From Flammeovirga kamogawensis (GTDB lineage: Bacteria; Bacteroidota; Bacteroidia; Cytophagales; Flammeovirgaceae), in the NCBI RefSeq assembly GCF_018736065.1, contig NZ_CP076128.1:4279001-4343000 (forward strand): a DNA stretch of 64,000 nucleotides, in the 5' to 3' direction. A program made the translations under genes and the position numbers. Every line of letters starts with the position of its first letter. Position 1 is the stretch's first letter. Under the pieces are notes generated by a model, which was given only the letters and a program-made list of their open reading frames with translations, was not told the DNA's origin and did not search any database. This document shows positions 26,846-36,393 of the stretch, piece by piece.

Positions 26846-28786
26846 ATGAATGCTGCAAATGACCAAAATGAGTTCAAAAAACTCTTTGATTCCTACCGTA
26901 AATCAAAAAGTAAAGAAGTAAAAAGTATCTCATTTTTGGATTACTTAGAAGAGGTTCAAAAATCTTCAGAATTATCAGATTTAGCCCATAAACGGATGTA
27001 TAAATCAATTACATCAAATGGCTTTTCTAATCTTGATACTGAGAAAGATGTACGTTTAAGAAGGATTTTTGGACCTCATACAAAACTTAAAAGTTATAAT
27101 TTTTTTAAAGATGAATTTTTCGGAATTGAAAAGGTATTACAAAAGTTAGTACGTTATTTTCATTCTGCTGCTTTAAAAGGTGAAGAAAGTAGACAAGTTC
27201 TGTTTTTAGTAGGGCCTGTTGGTGCTGGTAAATCATCATTAATAGAAAAATTAAAAAGTGGTTTAGAAGAGTCTACCCCATTTTATTTTTTAGAAGGTTC
27301 TCCAATGAATACAAACCCTTTATTGGCTATTCCAAAAGAATTACGCCCAGAAATGGAAAGTAGGTTAGGAGTAGAAATAGAAGGAGAATTAGATCCCGTT
27401 ACCCAATATATTCTTGATAACGAATACAATGGTGATTTTACAAAGTTTAAAGTTATCAAAAGAGAATTTAGTATTCGAAAAAGACATGGAATTGGGATGG
27501 TCCCTCCAGTAGACCCAAATAACCAAGATACCTCTGTTTTAATTGGGTCTGAAGATATATCGAAATTAGATAGATATAGTGAAGATGATCCACGAGTGTT
27601 AACACTTAACGGTGCTTTTAATGTAGGAAATAGAGGATTAGTAGAGTTTATAGAGGTATTTAAAAATGAAATTGAATACTTACACGTAATGTTAACGGCT
27701 ACTCAGGAGAAACGAATACCTGCTCCAGGTAAACATGGTATGATTTACTTTGATGGCGTAATATTAGCTCACTCTAACGAGGCAGAGTGGAACAGGTTTA
27801 AAGCAGACCATACAAATGAAGCAATCTTAGACCGTATTGTAAAAGTAGAAGTACCTTATGTATTAGAAATATCAGAAGAGATAAAAATTTACAAAAAAAT
27901 AATTAATAAGTCTGATTTTAATGCACACATAGCACCGCATTCTTTAGAAATAGCCTCTATGTTTGCCATACTTACGCGATTAAAACCAACCAATAAATGT
28001 GATTTACTTACAAAACTTAAGCTGTATAATGGTGACGAAGTAACTGAAAATGGGCAATCGAAACGTATAAATGTTCTGGAGTTAAAAGAAGAACATGAAG
28101 ATGAAGGAATGAGTGGTATTTCAACACGATTTATCATGAAATCATTAGATAACGCATTATCAGATACTGAAACAAATACAATACATCCAATTGCAGTTTT
28201 AGATGCACTACAAACCAAGTTAAAAGAAGAACCAATGGCAGGGGATGTAAAAGATGGTTATATGCACATCTTAAAGGATATTTTATATAAAGAATATCTT
28301 AAAATGCTAGAGGGAGATATTACTAAGGCATTTGTACATGCTTATGATGAACAAGCTGAATCATTATTTCAAAATTACTTAGACCACGTAGAAGCTTATG
28401 TGTTAAAACGTAAAGTAACTGGCCAGAATAATGAAGAACTTGATCCTGATGTGAAGTTTTTAGAATCTATTGAACAACAGATAGGAATTTCTGGGACGGC
28501 TGCAGATGGCTTTAGACAAGATGTAATGAGCTACGTGACGCATATTCTACGTCGTAATGGAGAGTTGCATTATTCTAGTTACGAACCATTGAAAGAAGCG
28601 ATAGAGAAAAAATTAATGGCTTCGGTAAAAGATATTACTAGAATAATTTTAAAAGCTAAAACAAGAGATGATAGCCAAAAATCGAAATATAATGAAATGG
28701 TAAATCAAATGATAAGTATGGGCTACAATGAAGAAAGTGTAGAAGCTGTGTTATCGTTTGCATCAAATAATTTGTGGAAAGACTAA
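26846..28786 (+). CDS. prkA: PrkA family serine protein kinase
   Basis: The 646-residue protein has the PrkA layout: an AAA+ type domain with Walker A GPVGAGKS (residues 123-130), the family block SPMNTNPLLAIPKELRPEME, and the PrkA C-terminal kinase-like domain (about 390-646). The homologue in E. coli is YeaG, made under nitrogen starvation and stationary phase. It is the first gene of the conserved set prkA-yhbH-spoVR. A hairpin lies between it and the next gene, which may set relative amounts. Confidence 0.95.
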   Translation: MNAANDQNEFKKLFDSYRKSKSKEVKSISFLDYLEEVQKSSELSDLAHKRMYKSITSNGFSNLDTEKDVRLRRIFGPHTKLKSYNFFKDEFFGIEKVLQKLVRYFHSAALKGEESRQVLFLVGPVGAGKSSLIEKLKSGLEESTPFYFLEGSPMNTNPLLAIPKELRPEMESRLGVEIEGELDPVTQYILDNEYNGDFTKFKVIKREFSIRKRHGIGMVPPVDPNNQDTSVLIGSEDISKLDRYSEDDPRVLTLNGAFNVGNRGLVEFIEVFKNEIEYLHVMLTATQEKRIPAPGKHGMIYFDGVILAHSNEAEWNRFKADHTNEAILDRIVKVEVPYVLEISEEIKIYKKIINKSDFNAHIAPHSLEIASMFAILTRLKPTNKCDLLTKLKLYNGDEVTENGQSKRINVLELKEEHEDEGMSGISTRFIMKSLDNALSDTETNTIHPIAVLDALQTKLKEEPMAGDVKDGYMHILKDILYKEYLKMLEGDITKAFVHAYDEQAESLFQNYLDHVEAYVLKRKVTGQNNEELDPDVKFLESIEQQIGISGTAADGFRQDVMSYVTHILRRNGELHYSSYEPLKEAIEKKLMASVKDITRIILKAKTRDDSQKSKYNEMVNQMISMGYNEESVEAVLSFASNNLWKD

Positions 28787-28793
28787 TGTTTTC

Positions 28794-28824
28794 ACCTCTG
28801 CTATTTATATAGAGTAGCAGAGGT
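28794..28824 (+). promoter_or_regulatory. Intercistronic hairpin prkA / yhbH
   Basis: A perfect 10-base stem ACCTCTGCTA (28794-28803) with TAGCAGAGGT (28815-28824). There is no T-run, so it is more likely a processing or stability element than a terminator inside the operon. Confidence 0.55.
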
Positions 28825-28858
28825 ATTTCACATCATTATTTTAATTAAAAACCTCATT

Positions 28859-30040
28859 ATGGCTATTTTTAAAGAATTTAGTAAACAGAAAAGAGATCGT
28901 TCTGTAGCAGATAGGCAGCGTCATAAAGATTTAGTGAAAGATAAAATAAAGAAAGGTATTGCTGATGTAATTGCGAACGAATCTATTATTGGACAGAACA
29001 AAGACAAAAAAATAAAAGTACCAATTCAAGGTATTAAGGAGTACCGATTTGTGTATGGTTCGAATAAAAGTAAAGGAGCTGCTCAAGGAACGGGACAAGA
29101 ACAAAAAGGACAAGTTATTCAAGATCAAAATGCACCAGCTCAAAAAGGACAAGGTAAGGGAGAAGCAGGACAAGACCCTGGTGAAGATATATATGAAACA
29201 GAAATAACTTTAGAAGAGGCTATTGGGTTAATGTTCGAAGACTTGGAACTTCCTGATATGGATAAAAAGAAATATTTTCAGACAGACACTGAGGTATTTC
29301 GAAAATTGGTGGGATATCAGAAAAAAGGCATTCGTGCTCGTTTATCAAAAAGAAAAACCATGATGAACAGGATTAAACGAATGAAAGCTAAAGGGATTGA
29401 TAGTACCACAATGCCAGAAGACGAAGAAGTGTTTCCTTTTCATAACGATGATTTAGTTTATAGAAGACTTCAGGTAGATACAGAAGAACATTCGAATGCA
29501 GTTGTAATGTGTTTAATGGATACGTCTGGCTCAATGGATCAAACAAAGAAATATCTTGCTCGGAGTTTCTATTTTATGTTATATACCTTTTTACAAACAA
29601 GGTATGAAAACACTGAAATTGTTTTTATAGCCCATCATACAACAGCAAAAGAAGTTACCGAAGATGAGTTCTTTCATAAAGGAGAATCAGGTGGTACAAT
29701 AATATCTTCAGCCTATCAAAAAGCATTAGAGATTATTGAAGAAAGGTATAACCCTGTTCTTTGGAATATTTACGCATTTCACTGTTCAGATGGAGATAAT
29801 TTTTCATCTGATAATAAAAAAGCGATTGAGTGTGCTACAAAACTTACTGAGGTCTGTAATCTATTTGGGTATGGTGAGATAAAACCTGATATGGGGTATT
29901 CTTGGTCTACAATGTTAGATGAATACAAGAAAATTGAAGAAGATAATTTTGTTTGTTTAAGAATGAGATCGAAAGATGCTGTATGGCCTGCTTTAAAGAA
30001 ATTTTTAAATAAGGACAAGACTAACTCTTTAATGGATTAA
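28859..30040 (+). CDS. yhbH: YhbH/YeaH family protein (DUF444)
   Basis: The 393-residue protein matches the DUF444 family. It has a basic N-terminal part (FSKQKRDRSVADRQRHKDLV) and a Gln/Gly-rich low-complexity linker at about 75-105. A von Willebrand A-like domain follows, with the metal-site motif DTSGS at residues 221-225, then IVFIAHHTTAKEVTEDEFF and FHCSDGDN. It is the standard partner of PrkA and SpoVR; in E. coli YeaH works with YeaG in starvation responses. The biochemical role is not known. Confidence 0.93.
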   Translation: MAIFKEFSKQKRDRSVADRQRHKDLVKDKIKKGIADVIANESIIGQNKDKKIKVPIQGIKEYRFVYGSNKSKGAAQGTGQEQKGQVIQDQNAPAQKGQGKGEAGQDPGEDIYETEITLEEAIGLMFEDLELPDMDKKKYFQTDTEVFRKLVGYQKKGIRARLSKRKTMMNRIKRMKAKGIDSTTMPEDEEVFPFHNDDLVYRRLQVDTEEHSNAVVMCLMDTSGSMDQTKKYLARSFYFMLYTFLQTRYENTEIVFIAHHTTAKEVTEDEFFHKGESGGTIISSAYQKALEIIEERYNPVLWNIYAFHCSDGDNFSSDNKKAIECATKLTEVCNLFGYGEIKPDMGYSWSTMLDEYKKIEEDNFVCLRMRSKDAVWPALKKFLNKDKTNSLMD

Positions 30041-30071
30041 AGAACTTGAAGAACCAAAAAACAATACAATT

Positions 30072-31469
30072 ATGGACTGGACATTAGATGATTTAGCCCG
30101 TTGGAACGATAAAATAGAAAGAATTGCTCAAGATTGTGGTTTAGATTATTACCCACAGGAATTTGAAGTTTGTGATTATCATGACATGATTGGTTACCAA
30201 TCATATGTTGGTATGCCCTCAAGGTATCCTCATTGGAGTTTTGGGAAATCTTTTGAAAAACAAAACACCATGTATAAGTTAGGTATGTCTGGTTTGGCCT
30301 ATGAAATGGTTATTAACTCCAATCCATGCTTGGCGTATCTTATGATCGATAATCCATTATCTATGCAAGTATTGGTAATGGCACATGTATATGGACACAA
30401 TGATTTTTTTAAGAATAATATTAATTTTTCGCATACAAGAGCTGAGTTAGCATTAGAATCATTTAAGTTAAATGCAGATAGAATTAGATCTTATATAGAG
30501 ACACCCGGAATTGGTTATGAAGGTGTAGAGAGAATTCTTGACGCAGCACATGCTATCAGTTTTCATGTAGATAGAAACCAACGTATTGTAAGGTTGTCTG
30601 AAGACGAACAAAAGCTGAGACACTTTGGACAATTAAACAGAGAAAGAGCAGCATGGGACGATTTAAAAATTGATGTTGATAAAGAAGAAGAGTTTATTCC
30701 AACCTTATCAGAAGATTTAATATTATTTCTAATTGAACATAGCCGTTTTTTAGAAGATTGGGAAAAAGATATATTGAGAATAGTACGTGATGAAACATTG
30801 TATTTTCTCCCCCAAATGGAAACAAAAATTATGAACGAAGGATGGGCCAGTTTTTGGCATTATACAATTCTGCATAAACTTAATTTACCACCGGCAATGC
30901 ATGTAGATTTTATTCGTTCACATAATCAAGTAATCCGTCCTCATTTAGGAGGATTAAACCCATATCATATAGGCTTTACGCTAATGACACATTTGGCAGG
31001 GAAAAAAGATATGTTTGAATACGAAATCAATCAACAAATATTTGACGTGAGAACTATAGATAGAGATGCTTCTTTTTTAAGACGTTTCTTGACTCAAGAA
31101 TTAATGGAGGAAATGGGTCTTTTTGAATACAATCAAAATAATGGTCAAGTAAAGGTTTCTAATGTATCAAATGATTTTAAAGGTTGGAAAGAAGTAAGAG
31201 ATACATTAATTGCACAAACAGGAACTGGGAGTATTCCTATTATAAAAGTGAAGGGAATTGCTCCATTATCAAATACATTGCAGTTACAACACGAGTTTGA
31301 TGGTAGAGAATTAGAGTTAGGATATGTAAATAAGACATTGGCCTACATTTCAACTTTATGGTCAGATTTTCCTGTTGTTTTGAATACAAATGTAGATGGA
31401 AAAGAAGTGAGTTGTGAATATAAAAATGGAGAGTTTTCGGTTTCTCAAAATGAAATAGATGACGAGTAG
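30072..31469 (+). CDS. spoVR: SpoVR family protein
   Basis: The 465-residue protein shows SpoVR/YcgB landmarks. These are YPQEFEVCDYHDMIGYQSYV near the N-terminus, then VMAHVYGHNDFFKNN. ETKIMNEGWASFWHYTILHK follows in the middle, and RSHNQVIRPHLGGLNPYHIG later. The many conserved His and Glu residues suggest a metal site, but function is unknown. It closes the prkA-yhbH-spoVR operon, 31 bases after yhbH. No strong terminator is seen in the 303 bases to nrfH. Confidence 0.93.
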   Translation: MDWTLDDLARWNDKIERIAQDCGLDYYPQEFEVCDYHDMIGYQSYVGMPSRYPHWSFGKSFEKQNTMYKLGMSGLAYEMVINSNPCLAYLMIDNPLSMQVLVMAHVYGHNDFFKNNINFSHTRAELALESFKLNADRIRSYIETPGIGYEGVERILDAAHAISFHVDRNQRIVRLSEDEQKLRHFGQLNRERAAWDDLKIDVDKEEEFIPTLSEDLILFLIEHSRFLEDWEKDILRIVRDETLYFLPQMETKIMNEGWASFWHYTILHKLNLPPAMHVDFIRSHNQVIRPHLGGLNPYHIGFTLMTHLAGKKDMFEYEINQQIFDVRTIDRDASFLRRFLTQELMEEMGLFEYNQNNGQVKVSNVSNDFKGWKEVRDTLIAQTGTGSIPIIKVKGIAPLSNTLQLQHEFDGRELELGYVNKTLAYISTLWSDFPVVLNTNVDGKEVSCEYKNGEFSVSQNEIDDE

Positions 31470-31678
31470 CATTTATTTGTGTAAACAAGTATCGTAAAAT
31501 GAACACCTTTTTTATAAAAGTTATGATTTTTTACATCTTATTTGTCCAAAGATTGTGATCTACAAAGTCTTGTATACTGTATTATTAAATAAAATATAAC
31601 CTTGTAAGTAGCTGTTTTATAGTTGTTTATGAGGTTTTTTTAACATTATTTTTTTGGTTGGATATCAATCAATATCAA

Positions 31679-31696
31679 AAGTGATTCTTGTCACTT
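31679..31696 (+). promoter_or_regulatory. CRP/FNR-family operator upstream of nrfH
   Basis: AAGTGATTCTTGTCACTT has perfect 6-base arms and the GTGA-N6-TCAC core of CRP/FNR family regulators. Its centre is about 66 bases before the predicted nrfH transcription start, the usual place for an activator. In Bacteroides and other anaerobes the CRP/FNR-type regulator HcpR binds such sites in front of hcp and nrfHA. A second palindrome GATAT-N6-ATATC lies just upstream at 31661-31676. Confidence 0.65.
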
Positions 31697-31719
31697 AAAA
31701 GGTGTGATTATGCTTACTG

Positions 31720-31747
31720 TTGAAGTATTTAGACATTAATAGTTTTG
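31720..31747 (+). promoter_or_regulatory. nrfH promoter
   Basis: TTG at 31720-31722, 17 bases, then TAGTTTTG at 31740-31747, fitting TTG-N-TAnnTTTG with short spacing. The start is predicted near 31754, leaving a leader of about 20 bases before the ATG at 31773. Confidence 0.6.
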
Positions 31748-31772
31748 TCTTATAATCAACTAATATTTTAAT

Positions 31773-32357
31773 ATGGGAAAATCGATACTACGTTACATAA
31801 TTCCACCACCTGAGTGGAGATTTGCGGCTATCATTTCCATAGGTATGTTAGCTGGAGTAGCTACTTACACACTTTATGTGTCGAATGCTTTTTCGTATTT
31901 ATCAGATGATCCGAAAGCGTGTGTAAACTGTCACTTAATGGCTCCAGAATATGCAACATGGCAACATAGTTCGCATAGAGAAAATGCTTCTTGTAATGAT
32001 TGTCATGTTCCGCAGGACAATATTTTTAACAAGTATTTCTTTAAAGCGAAAGATGGATTATACCATGCGAGTATGTTCACATTAAGGTTGGAACCACAAG
32101 TAATTCAGATTAAAGAAGCAAGTAGCGACGTAGTACAAGCCAATTGTGAAAGATGTCACAATAATTTGAATGAAAATATTGGATTATTGGACAGCAACAC
32201 AAAAATGGCGATACACGGAGAAGGTAGATTATGTTGGGATTGTCATAGGGAGGTACCTCATGGCAGAGTCAAAAGTCAATCTTCAACTCCAAATGCTCGG
32301 GTACCTGTGAAAGGAAGTCCAACACCTGCATGGTTAAAATCCATTATGGATAAATAA
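31773..32357 (+). CDS. nrfH: Cytochrome c nitrite reductase, membrane subunit NrfH
   Basis: The 194-residue tetraheme protein of the NapC/NirT family has one N-terminal membrane helix (about 15-36). Its four CXXCH sites have their haem cysteines at 50/53, 74/77, 125/128 and 154/157. Met56 just after the first site is placed like the unusual Met ligand of NrfH. It anchors NrfA to the periplasmic face and passes electrons from menaquinol to it. It starts the nrfHA unit, 56 bases before nrfA, behind a CRP/FNR-type site. Confidence 0.95.
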   Translation: MGKSILRYIIPPPEWRFAAIISIGMLAGVATYTLYVSNAFSYLSDDPKACVNCHLMAPEYATWQHSSHRENASCNDCHVPQDNIFNKYFFKAKDGLYHASMFTLRLEPQVIQIKEASSDVVQANCERCHNNLNENIGLLDSNTKMAIHGEGRLCWDCHREVPHGRVKSQSSTPNARVPVKGSPTPAWLKSIMDK

Positions 32358-32413
32358 TCAGCGGGAATTTATAACAATAGATAATATAAGGTAACAAACA
32401 ACCCTATTTACAA

Positions 32414-33937
32414 ATGTCACTTAAAAAAATTATAAATGATAAACCTGCAGTAGGTTGGCTAATATTTGCTCTAAGTATGGGAGTAGTATTTGGCTTAGGT
32501 TTATTAGCTTCTTCAATTACAGAAAGAAGATTAGAAGGGGAGTATTTAAATGCTCAAAAAAGACCTATCGCAAAGTTAGAACCAAGAAATGAAGTTTGGG
32601 GAGAAAACTACCCAAGAGAATTTGAATCATATTACGAAACTAAAGACACTACTTTTAGAAGTAAGCACGGCGGTGGAGCTATGATTGATATGTTAGAAGA
32701 AGATCCAAGATTGGTGATTCTTTGGGCAGGTTATGGTTTCTCTAAGGATTACAACCAAGGTAGAGGTCATGCTTATGCAGTAGAAGATATTCATAATACT
32801 TTAAGAACAGGTGGTCCTTTAAACGAAAATGAAGGTCCTATGCCAGCTACTTGTTGGACTTGTAAATCTCCAGACGTTCCAAGATTAATGAACGAGTTAG
32901 GAGTAGAGGAATTCTATAAAGGAAAATGGGCACGTCATGGTGCTGAAATTGTAAACCCAATTGGGTGTGCAGATTGTCACGATGAAAAATCTATGGACTT
33001 GAAAATTACTCGTCCTGCATTAATTGAAGCTTTTGAAGCACAAGGAAAAGATATTTCTAAAGCATCTCACCAAGAAATGAGATCATTAGTTTGTGCACAA
33101 TGTCACGTAGAATATTACTTTGATAAGAAGTTACCTGGTAAAGAAGGAACTCCTTACTTAAAATTCCCTTGGAAAGACGGTATGACTGTTGACGACATGG
33201 AGAAATACTACGATAACATAAACTTTAGCGATTGGACGCACAAATTATCACGTGCTCCAATGTTGAAAACTCAGCACCCAGATTACGAATTATTTACAGA
33301 AGGTATTCACGGTCAAAGAGGTGTTTCTTGTGCAGATTGTCATATGCCTTACAAATCTGAAGGAGGACAAAAATTCACAGATCATAAATTACAATCTCCT
33401 CTTAACAACGTTGCAAATTCTTGCCAAGTATGTCATAGAGAATCTGAAGGTAGCTTAATCAAGAGCGTTTACGAACGTCAAGATAAGATTATTGAAACGA
33501 GAAATGAGCTTGAAAAAATGTTAGTAAGAGCACACATCGAAGCAAAAACTGCTTGGGATAATGGTGCTACTGAAAAGCAAATGGAGCCAATCTTAAAAGC
33601 TATACGTCACGCACAATGGAGATGGGACTTTACTGCGGCATCTCATGGTGGTTCTTTCCACGCTCCTGTAGAAATGGGTAGAATTGTAGCTACTGGTATG
33701 GATAGAGTATTAGATGCTCGTGTAAAATTAGCACGTCTTCTTTCTAAATTAGGTGTTGGAGATGTTCCTTATCCTAATATCCAAACTAAAGCACTTGCTC
33801 AAAAGTACATTGGAATGGACTTGAAAAAGTTAGAAGCTGAGAAAGAGAAATTCAAGGAAGAGTTACTTCCAAAATGGATTGAAGAAGCTCAAAAACGTGA
33901 GGCAACTTACGATGAGAAATTCTATCAATCTAAATAA
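32414..33937 (+). CDS. nrfA: Ammonia-forming cytochrome c nitrite reductase NrfA
   Basis: The 507-residue protein has an N-terminal hydrophobic signal or anchor (about 14-36) and the diagnostic five haem sites. The catalytic CWTCK is at 147-151 (Lys instead of His). The four CXXCH sites have their haem cysteines at 185/188, 227/230, 306/309 and 337/340. It reduces nitrite to ammonium by six electrons in the periplasm, supporting anaerobic respiration or nitrite detoxification. Codon use is biased as in highly expressed genes. A terminator follows, and cytochrome c assembly genes lie downstream. Confidence 0.97.
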   Translation: MSLKKIINDKPAVGWLIFALSMGVVFGLGLLASSITERRLEGEYLNAQKRPIAKLEPRNEVWGENYPREFESYYETKDTTFRSKHGGGAMIDMLEEDPRLVILWAGYGFSKDYNQGRGHAYAVEDIHNTLRTGGPLNENEGPMPATCWTCKSPDVPRLMNELGVEEFYKGKWARHGAEIVNPIGCADCHDEKSMDLKITRPALIEAFEAQGKDISKASHQEMRSLVCAQCHVEYYFDKKLPGKEGTPYLKFPWKDGMTVDDMEKYYDNINFSDWTHKLSRAPMLKTQHPDYELFTEGIHGQRGVSCADCHMPYKSEGGQKFTDHKLQSPLNNVANSCQVCHRESEGSLIKSVYERQDKIIETRNELEKMLVRAHIEAKTAWDNGATEKQMEPILKAIRHAQWRWDFTAASHGGSFHAPVEMGRIVATGMDRVLDARVKLARLLSKLGVGDVPYPNIQTKALAQKYIGMDLKKLEAEKEKFKEELLPKWIEEAQKREATYDEKFYQSK

Positions 33938-33966
33938 TAAGGTAGTTTAAAACACTCATCTTATAC

Positions 33967-34003
33967 ACAAAGACCGTTGATTTTAATAATCAACGGTCTT
34001 TGT
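33967..34003 (+). terminator. Intrinsic terminator after nrfA
   Basis: A 16-base stem (33967-33982 with 33988-34003, core AGACCGTTGATT) with a 5-base loop. The T-run is short, so some readthrough into the cytochrome assembly genes is possible. Confidence 0.85.
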
Positions 34004-34118
34004 AATTTATAAACATTGCATTTGCATTTATTTGATACAAACGCATTTCGTATTGCTACAATAAAGAATTTTCCATCAGTCTGTAAAAAGATTGAAAACA
34101 TTATAATTTACTAGAAAA

Positions 34119-35357
34119 ATGACAAGACCAACACACGAACAACGCACTCCTCTATGGCAATTTCCATGGGGTTATGCCGAATCTTTTATTTTTGGTATTG
34201 GATTGTTTTTAACCGGCTGTATTCTTCAATATACTATTGGTAGTGTTAAAGCTGTACACTATCCGTTAAACATGTATTTTATGCTAACCTTTTGGTTTGG
34301 GTTAGGCTTTGTTCATTATTTTGCAAAAAAGACTTCTATAGTAAAGTGGTTACGTTCTGTGCCATTAGCTGTTGCATCTTCAGTTCTCGTATTAGTTTTG
34401 GTTGTGGTGATGGGAACAATTCCTCAAGCATCTTACGATCCAACTATAGCATTAGATCCTTTAGGTTTTTCTAATATGACAGAAAGCTGGCCTTTCGCAT
34501 TTGTCATGTTTTTAATGTTAACAAACTTAGGTTTAGCAACATGGAACAGGATTCTTCCATTTAAAGTAAAGAACTTAGGTTTCATTTTTAATCACTTAGG
34601 CTTGTGGGTAACAGTTGTTGCAGCTGGGTTAGGTAGTGGAGACCTTCAACGTTTATCAATGGATTTATATGAGGGGAAAACAGAATGGAAAGCTTACGAT
34701 AAAGATTTAAATGATGTTGAATTACCGCTTGCCATCAAACTTAATAAATTTTCAATTACAGAATTTCCACCTAAAATAGCTTTTGCCAACCGAGAAACAG
34801 GTAAAGTGATGAGCAAAGGAGAGAATGCTTTTGTAATGATTGACCCTGATTTAAAGGCATATTTATATAAAGATTGGAAAGTTGAAATTGTAAAATACCT
34901 TTATGAGTCTGCCCCTGTAAATGGTATATACCAACAATTTAATGATGATGGAGCGGCACCTGCAGCTTTGATTAAATTGACAAATCAGAAAACAGGAAAA
35001 ATAGTAGAAGGGTGGATTTGTGCAGGTTCGTTCCGTTTTGATGGAGCTACTTTACAAGTAGACGATGAATATGAAATTGGTATTTTACCTCCAGAAGCTA
35101 AAAAATTTAGTTCTAATGTTACTTTATACACAAAAGACGGAGAGCAAAAGACAACTGATTTAGAAGTAAATTACCCTATTGAAGTAGGAGGTTGGAAAGT
35201 ATACCAATTAAGTTATGATGAACGCTTTGGACGTTGGTCTAAATTAAGCGTAGTAGAATTGGTGAGAGACCCATGGTTACCAGTGGTTTATATTGGTATC
35301 TTTATGATGATGATAGGTGCAGCTTACATCATTTGGACTGGCCAAAAACAAGCATAG
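34119..35357 (+). CDS. ResB/CcsB-like cytochrome c biogenesis protein
   Basis: The 412-residue membrane protein has four N-terminal helices (about 20-160), a large periplasmic domain (about 175-385), and one last helix near 388-408. The pattern fits the ResB half of the System II cytochrome c synthetase: FIFNHLGLWVTVVAAGLGSG before the soluble domain, and YPIEVGGWKVYQLSYDERFG near its end. Together with CcsA it carries haem to apocytochromes such as NrfH and NrfA. In some ammonifiers (Wolinella NrfI) the two halves are fused; here they are separate genes 34 bases apart. Confidence 0.85.
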   Translation: MTRPTHEQRTPLWQFPWGYAESFIFGIGLFLTGCILQYTIGSVKAVHYPLNMYFMLTFWFGLGFVHYFAKKTSIVKWLRSVPLAVASSVLVLVLVVVMGTIPQASYDPTIALDPLGFSNMTESWPFAFVMFLMLTNLGLATWNRILPFKVKNLGFIFNHLGLWVTVVAAGLGSGDLQRLSMDLYEGKTEWKAYDKDLNDVELPLAIKLNKFSITEFPPKIAFANRETGKVMSKGENAFVMIDPDLKAYLYKDWKVEIVKYLYESAPVNGIYQQFNDDGAAPAALIKLTNQKTGKIVEGWICAGSFRFDGATLQVDDEYEIGILPPEAKKFSSNVTLYTKDGEQKTTDLEVNYPIEVGGWKVYQLSYDERFGRWSKLSVVELVRDPWLPVVYIGIFMMMIGAAYIIWTGQKQA

Positions 35358-35391
35358 TTTAAGTAGTTACTTTCAGAAAAAATATAGTGTT

Positions 35392-36204
35392 ATGACACAT
35401 TTTGATACTTGGGTTACATTCCCATATTTTTCAGTTGGAGCAATTATCTTATGGTGTATTGCTGGTTTCTTGTTGTTTAAAAGTGAAAAAAAATCATCCA
35501 AAGAAAAAATAGCATTACTTGTTGCTCTTGGAGGAGTAATAATGATAGGTGCATTTATAACAATATTGTGGATATCTTTAGAACGCCCTCCTTTAAGAAC
35601 TTTAGGTGAGACAAGATTATGGTATGGCTTCTTTTTATCTGCAGTTGGACTTATTGCCTATTTACGATGGAGATATAAATGGTTTGTAGGGTATAGTTTA
35701 GCTATGGCCTCGTTGTTTTTATTAATTACTTTATCTAATCCTGATACGTACAACAAAGCATTAATGCCTGCATTACAGAGCCCTTGGTTTGTTCCTCATG
35801 TGGTGGTTTATATTTTTGCTTATGCTTTGTTAGCAGCGTCTTCTTTAGTGGCATTCCATGGATTGTATCAACATAGTAAAAATCAGCTAGTACAAGAAAC
35901 ATTAGATATGGCTAATAACTTGGCATATATAGGTTTAGGATTCTTGACTTTCGGTTTATTATTTGGTGCTTTATGGGCAAAAGAAGCTTGGGGACATTAT
36001 TGGACTTGGGATCCAAAAGAAACATGGGCATTTTTAACTTGGTTAAGCTATTTAACGTATGTTCATTTAAGATACAGACACCCTGATGCTATTAAAAAAC
36101 CATTATGGGCATTGGCTTTATCTTTTGGAATTTTGTTGATATGTTGGTTTGGTGTAAATTATTTGCCTTCAGCACAACAAAGTGTTCATACTTATACTCA
36201 ATAG
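35392..36204 (+). CDS. ccsA: CcsA-like cytochrome c assembly protein
   Basis: From ATG 35392 the protein has 270 residues and about eight membrane helices. An upstream ATG at 35317 would overlap the ResB-like gene and add an unlikely polar tail, so it is not used. The WWD haem-handling motif is present as WGHYWTWDPKETWAFLTW, and conserved His residues flank it (HVVVYIF; FHGLYQH). It is the partner of the ResB-like protein in haem delivery and thioether ligation to c-type cytochromes. A terminator follows. Confidence 0.9.
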   Translation: MTHFDTWVTFPYFSVGAIILWCIAGFLLFKSEKKSSKEKIALLVALGGVIMIGAFITILWISLERPPLRTLGETRLWYGFFLSAVGLIAYLRWRYKWFVGYSLAMASLFLLITLSNPDTYNKALMPALQSPWFVPHVVVYIFAYALLAASSLVAFHGLYQHSKNQLVQETLDMANNLAYIGLGFLTFGLLFGALWAKEAWGHYWTWDPKETWAFLTWLSYLTYVHLRYRHPDAIKKPLWALALSFGILLICWFGVNYLPSAQQSVHTYTQ

Positions 36205-36240
36205 AAAAATATTTAAGTTAAACAATGATGTTTGACCTCA

Positions 36241-36272
36241 AAAAGCCATGGAAATCGATTTTCATGGCTTTT
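36241..36272 (+). terminator. Intrinsic terminator after ccsA
   Basis: A 14-base stem (36241-36254 with 36259-36272, core GCCATGG) with one G-U pair and a T-run. It closes the nrf/ccs region. Confidence 0.9.
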
Positions 36273-36393
36273 TTGTGATTAAATACCGAGAAATTTGCAT
36301 TTTATCTTCAATTTAAGGCGCTTAAAAGAATAAAAATATGTTCTTTTGCAGTTGGATTTTTGTTATTAATACGTTTTGGGAATATTTAGAAAT

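Noticed and set aside
31661-31676. GATAT-N6-ATATC read as a classical FNR site.
   Set aside because: It does not fit TTGAT-N4-ATCAA; it is kept only as a palindrome beside the better GTGA-N6-TCAC site.
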